DNA of 35,244 nt. Source: Bacteroidales bacterium UBA6267. Lineage in GTDB: Bacteria; Bacteroidota; Bacteroidia; Bacteroidales; UBA1556. The notes beneath the pieces were generated by a model. That model was not told the origin of the DNA. It ran no database searches and worked only from the letters and a program-made list of their open reading frames with translations. The stretch is taken from assembly GCA_002440745.1 (NCBI GenBank), contig DJVB01000018.1, positions 1-35,244 on the forward strand, in the 5' to 3' direction. Below, in pieces: positions 32,981-35,244 of this stretch. The position numbers were made by a program, and so were the translations under genes. The stretch's first letter is position 1; each line of letters opens with the position of its first letter.

Positions 32981-33448
32981 TTAGTCATAATCAATCCAAT
33001 CAAACAGATAACGTTCATCGTATTCGACTTCGAATTTCTTTAAAAACTCCAAATATTCCTCTTTAAAGGTTTTCTTTTTGTGGTGTTTTTGCTGATTTAA
33101 TATGTATTTCACAACATTGTCGATATGCGATCGGGAATAAGAAAACACACCATATCCACGTTGCCATTCAAACTTACCTCCTACCCAGCCGTTTTCATTA
33201 ATGAACTTTGAAGAAATTGATTTCACTTGCTCCATAAAATCCGCAATTGACATAGTGGTGCCAAAACCTACAAACAGATGTAGATGGTCGGGCATATTGT
33301 TGATTGCCAGCATTTTTTGTTTTCTGTTTTGAACAATTCCTGTAATATATTTTTGCAATTCTTCGTTGTGTATGGGATTTAATAGGCTCTGACGTCCTTT
33401 TACTGTAATGACGAATTGCAAATAAACCTGACTATATGTGTTTGCCAT
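32981..33448 (-). CDS. Y1 (HUH) transposase, REP-associated tyrosine transposase (RAYT)-like
   Basis: A 155-residue single-domain HUH nuclease of the Y1/IS200 type. The metal-binding HUH-type motif is His55-Leu-His57 in MPDHLHLFVGF. The catalytic tyrosine is Tyr114 in VVKYILNQQKHH, with the YxxxQ pattern at Gln118. The WQRGYGVFSYS motif near 96-104 is typical of this superfamily. It nicks single-stranded DNA at hairpins through a phosphotyrosine link. No accessory TnpB is present and there are no obvious IS200 ends. Nine copies of a GC-rich palindrome lie upstream, starting 41 bases from the ATG. That combination is the mark of RAYT proteins rather than a mobile IS200. The frame is intact with all catalytic residues, so activity is plausible. 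Confidence 0.85.
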   Translation of the reverse strand: MANTYSQVYLQFVITVKGRQSLLNPIHNEELQKYITGIVQNRKQKMLAINNMPDHLHLFVGFGTTMSIADFMEQVKSISSKFINENGWVGGKFEWQRGYGVFSYSRSHIDNVVKYILNQQKHHKKKTFKEEYLEFLKKFEVEYDERYLFDWIDYD

Positions 33449-33489
33449 AATTTTATATTTTAAATGTTAATTAAATCGTTTCAATAATT

Positions 33490-33593
33490 GGTCACCGCTA
33501 CGCGGCTTCTTTTCTACAAATAGGTCACCGCTACGCGGCTTTTGGACTTGGTACTGTTTGTCTATCTACAAATAGGTCACCGCTACGCGGCTT
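33490..33593 (+). repeat. REP-like palindromes, group of three (plus orientation)
   Basis: Three identical copies of GGTCACCGCTACGCGGCTT at 33490-33508, 33523-33541 and 33575-33593, 33 and 52 bases apart. Each contains CCGC-TAC-GCGG, a four-base stem, behind a GGTC tetranucleotide. The last two are preceded by the same CTACAAATA sequence. They lie just upstream of the Y1 transposase gene and point toward the second group. Confidence 0.85.
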
Positions 33594-33635
33594 GACTTAT
33601 TTTTTATTTATGGAATTTACATGCAATCAAAGATT

Positions 33636-33913
33636 AGCCGCATAGCGGCGACCTCTTTGTAAGCCAACAATCCACAGAACGCCACCAAGCCGCATAGCGG
33701 CGACCTCTTTGTACATCCACAATCAATGAACGCCCTCAAGCCGCATAGCGGCGACCTCCTTGTACATCCACAATCAATGAACGCCCTCACAAGCCGCATA
33801 GCGGCGACCTCTTTGTACATCCACAATCAATGAACGCCCTCAAGCCGCATAGCGGCGACCTCTTTGTAAGCCAATAATCCACAGAACGCCACCAAGCCGC
33901 ATAGCGGCGACCT
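33636..33913 (-). repeat. REP-like palindromes, tandem group of six (opposite orientation)
   Basis: Six identical copies of AGCCGCATAGCGGCGACCT start at 33636, 33688, 33739, 33792, 33843 and 33895, with offsets of 52, 51, 53, 51 and 52 bases. The stem is GCCGC-ATA-GCGGC; on the minus strand GGTC comes first. Every copy is followed by CTTTGT or CCTTGT. Two related spacer types occur in the order A, B, B, B, A; type B contains CATCCACAATCAATGAACGC and type A contains AATCCACAGAACGCCACC. A decayed last unit runs to about 33955. The rest of the spacer to 34077 shows nothing. Confidence 0.88.
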
Positions 33914-34077
33914 CTTTGTTCAAAACCGTAATCAAAGCACGCTACCAGGCCACCTTCAAAAATAAACAATTTCTTAAGATATGCAACTTTATATCAAAAA
34001 AAATCAAATTTCCATTTAATATGGTCTTCTTCTTGGGAAATCTATTTCGTGATCATCTTTTTCTTTCCAAAGCAAAA

Positions 34078-34107
34078 ACAAAAAAAAGCCCCCGTTTCCG
34101 GAGGCTT
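34078..34107 (-). terminator. Terminator after the T9SS cargo gene (minus strand)
   Basis: AAGCCCCCG pairs with CGGAGGCTT (ending 34107) with one mismatch and a small loop. On the minus strand a T tract follows. It lies 11 bases past the stop at 34119. Confidence 0.8.
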
Positions 34108-34118
34108 AGTCTATTTGG

Positions 34119-35244
34119 TTATTGAATCACAATCTTTCGATGTTGTATAAATCCTTGGGAGTCATTAAGCTGAAGGTGGTAAACTCCTTTTGCTAAGGGC
34201 TCAATATGAATTTGCTTCGATATTCTTACAGAATTTCCAAGTTTTTCGACCAAAACTAAGGCTCCTCGACTATCATAGATTTTTAATTCTAATGGATTGC
34301 TGTTCAATTGTTTGATTTCTATCACAAAATATCCATTATTTGGATTTGGATAAAGCTGTAACTCCACCCCTTCTTTGTTGATTTCTATCTTATCGTAATA
34401 GTAATTAAACATAAGTGAAGTATCTGATTTGCAACCATTTTCAATAACTAAAACTTGATAGCCTCCATTTCCGGGCGGATGCAATATTTGCGAATTAACC
34501 GGCACATAAAAACCATTCATAAACCACTCGTAGGAGGTTCCTGAAACCGAAGATTGCAAAGTAACTGAATCAAGTTGAATTACAACTGGTGTTGGTGGGA
34601 TTGGATAAATTGTCATCACTATCGCATCGCTCACCGCTGAATCAGGTTGAGCGCAAGATTCAGAACTCTGCATCACTACCCAAACCGAATCGTTGTTTTG
34701 CAAGCTGCTCGTGGTGAAAATGCTGCTATTCGTTCCCACTGCATTGCCGTTGAGCTTCCAGGAATAAACCGGAGTCGAACCGCCATTTATCGCTGTAGCT
34801 GTGAATGTTACAGAACTTCCCGCGCAAATTGTGGTGTCTGTTGCTGAAATGGAAACCGAAGGAACAAGAGCCGAATTAACCGAAATCACAATCGCATCGC
34901 TCAACGCTGAATCTGGTTGAGCGCAAGATTCAGAACTCTGCATCACTACCCAAACCGAATCGTTGTTTTGCAAGCTGCTCGTGGTGAAAATGCTGCTATT
35001 CGTTCCCACTGCATTGCCGTTGAGCTTCCAGGAATAAACCGGAGTCAAACCGCCATTAGTTGCTGTAGCTGTGAATGTTACAGGACTTCCCGCGCAAATT
35101 GTGGTGTCTGTTTCCGAAATGGAAACCGAAGGCATAAGTGCCAAATTAACCGAAATCACAATCGCATCGCTCACCGCTGAATCAGGTTGAGCGCAGGTTT
35201 CGGAACTCTGCATCACTACCCAAACCGAATCGTTGTTTTGCAAG
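34119..35244 (-). CDS. T9SS-secreted protein with Ig/PKD-like repeats and type A sorting domain (5' end outside window)
   Basis: The frame is open to the right edge, so the start is not in the window; 375 residues or so are visible. The visible N-terminal part consists of nearly identical 90-residue units, each with SVSIS-TDTTICAGS, VTFTATA-NGG, PVYSWKLNGNAVGTNSSIFT and NNDSVWVVMQSSE-CAQPDS. These are PKD/Ig-like beta-sandwich repeats typical of large Bacteroidota surface proteins; two Cys per unit may form a disulfide. A divergent module follows (SVTLQSSVSGTSYEWFMNG). The last 80 residues are a type A sorting domain: LQLYPNPNNGYFVIEI, LKIYDSRGALVLVEKL, LAKGVYHLQL and a final HRKIVIQ. This domain directs export through the type IX system and attachment to the surface. 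The sequence implies T9SS genes elsewhere. Its ligand is unknown. Confidence 0.92.
   Translation of the reverse strand, partial: LQNNDSVWVVMQSSETCAQPDSAVSDAIVISVNLALMPSVSISETDTTICAGSPVTFTATATNGGLTPVYSWKLNGNAVGTNSSIFTTSSLQNNDSVWVVMQSSESCAQPDSALSDAIVISVNSALVPSVSISATDTTICAGSSVTFTATAINGGSTPVYSWKLNGNAVGTNSSIFTTSSLQNNDSVWVVMQSSESCAQPDSAVSDAIVMTIYPIPPTPVVIQLDSVTLQSSVSGTSYEWFMNGFYVPVNSQILHPPGNGGYQVLVIENGCKSDTSLMFNYYYDKIEINKEGVELQLYPNPNNGYFVIEIKQLNSNPLELKIYDSRGALVLVEKLGNSVRISKQIHIEPLAKGVYHLQLNDSQGFIQHRKIVIQ
34621..35244 (-). repeat. 270-bp tandem coding repeat in the T9SS cargo gene
   Basis: Unit one is 34621-34890, unit two 34891-35160, and a third begins at 35161 and is cut by the window edge. Units one and two differ at only about a dozen positions by eye. 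Such recent repeats expand or contract by recombination and are also easily mis-assembled. Confidence 0.9.

Noticed and set aside
32981..33448. Ordinary mobile IS200 element
   Set aside because: No element-like ends or second copy were seen in the window, and the neighbouring palindromic array points to the RAYT type; a genome search could reverse this.
33490..33913. CRISPR array
   Set aside because: Repeats are 19-bp palindromes that occur in both orientations, the intervening sequences are not unique (two related types), and no cas genes are present.
33617..33969. Small minus-strand frames encoding KRSPLCGL-type and KEVAAMRL-type peptides
   Set aside because: They are translations of the REP-like units. 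The 51-53 bp period shifts the frame, and both frames of the same repeat are open, so they are not genes.
34647..35180. Two plus-strand frames with nearly identical products (SARFRTLHHYPNRIV start)
   Set aside because: Antisense shadows of the 270-bp repeat in the T9SS cargo gene; the real frame is on the minus strand.

Overview
The window looks like chromosomal DNA of a Bacteroidota bacterium, probably near the Bacteroidales/Marinilabiliales, though the exact order is inference. The evidence is an AT-rich composition, several promoter-like TAnnTTTG boxes of the Bacteroidota housekeeping sigma factor, few Shine-Dalgarno sequences, a C-terminal type IX secretion sorting domain, a gyrA/TPR/clpC neighbourhood, and an RlmD whose N-terminus resembles Bacteroides homologues. 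I saw no tRNA, rRNA, riboswitch, CRISPR array or prophage.

Layout. Bases 3-4175 hold the 3' part of a giant coiled-coil protein with three SPOR-like domains; it is cut by the left edge. Next come an MdaB-like quinone reductase, a long aromatic amino acid hydroxylase and a translationally coupled SDR reductase. Bases 7.4-9.6 kb form a peroxide-defence cluster: oxyR diverges from dps, which is followed by a 1-Cys peroxiredoxin. A two-gene NfeD/flotillin membrane unit follows (9.8-12.0 kb). A core block then contains a TPR protein and gyrA on the minus strand, and clpC, miaA and a small exported protein on the plus strand.

From 20.8 to 25.9 kb lie ptb without buk, a solo zinc-ribbon/HTH protein derived from an IS1595-type transposase, a tandem pair of thioredoxins (one lipoprotein, one cytosolic), and a two-gene unit of rlmD plus a radical SAM protein. 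From 26 to 32.5 kb are an orphan hybrid histidine kinase, sucD without sucC, a VOC/AraC pair separated by a hairpin, and an AbgT-type transporter.

The most unusual part is 32.5-34.1 kb. A small Y1 (HUH) transposase of the REP-associated type sits next to nine copies of a 19-bp imperfect palindrome. Three copies point one way and six the other, mostly on a 51-53 bp period. This looks like a Bacteroidota RAYT/REP (BIME-like) locus. The right edge cuts a T9SS-secreted protein with nearly identical 90-residue Ig/PKD-like repeats.

Other points of note are a 22-residue tandem repeat in the flotillin, a likely dispersed repeat captured in frame inside the radical SAM gene, and a degenerate ~95-bp direct repeat in the spacer at 12.1-12.3 kb.
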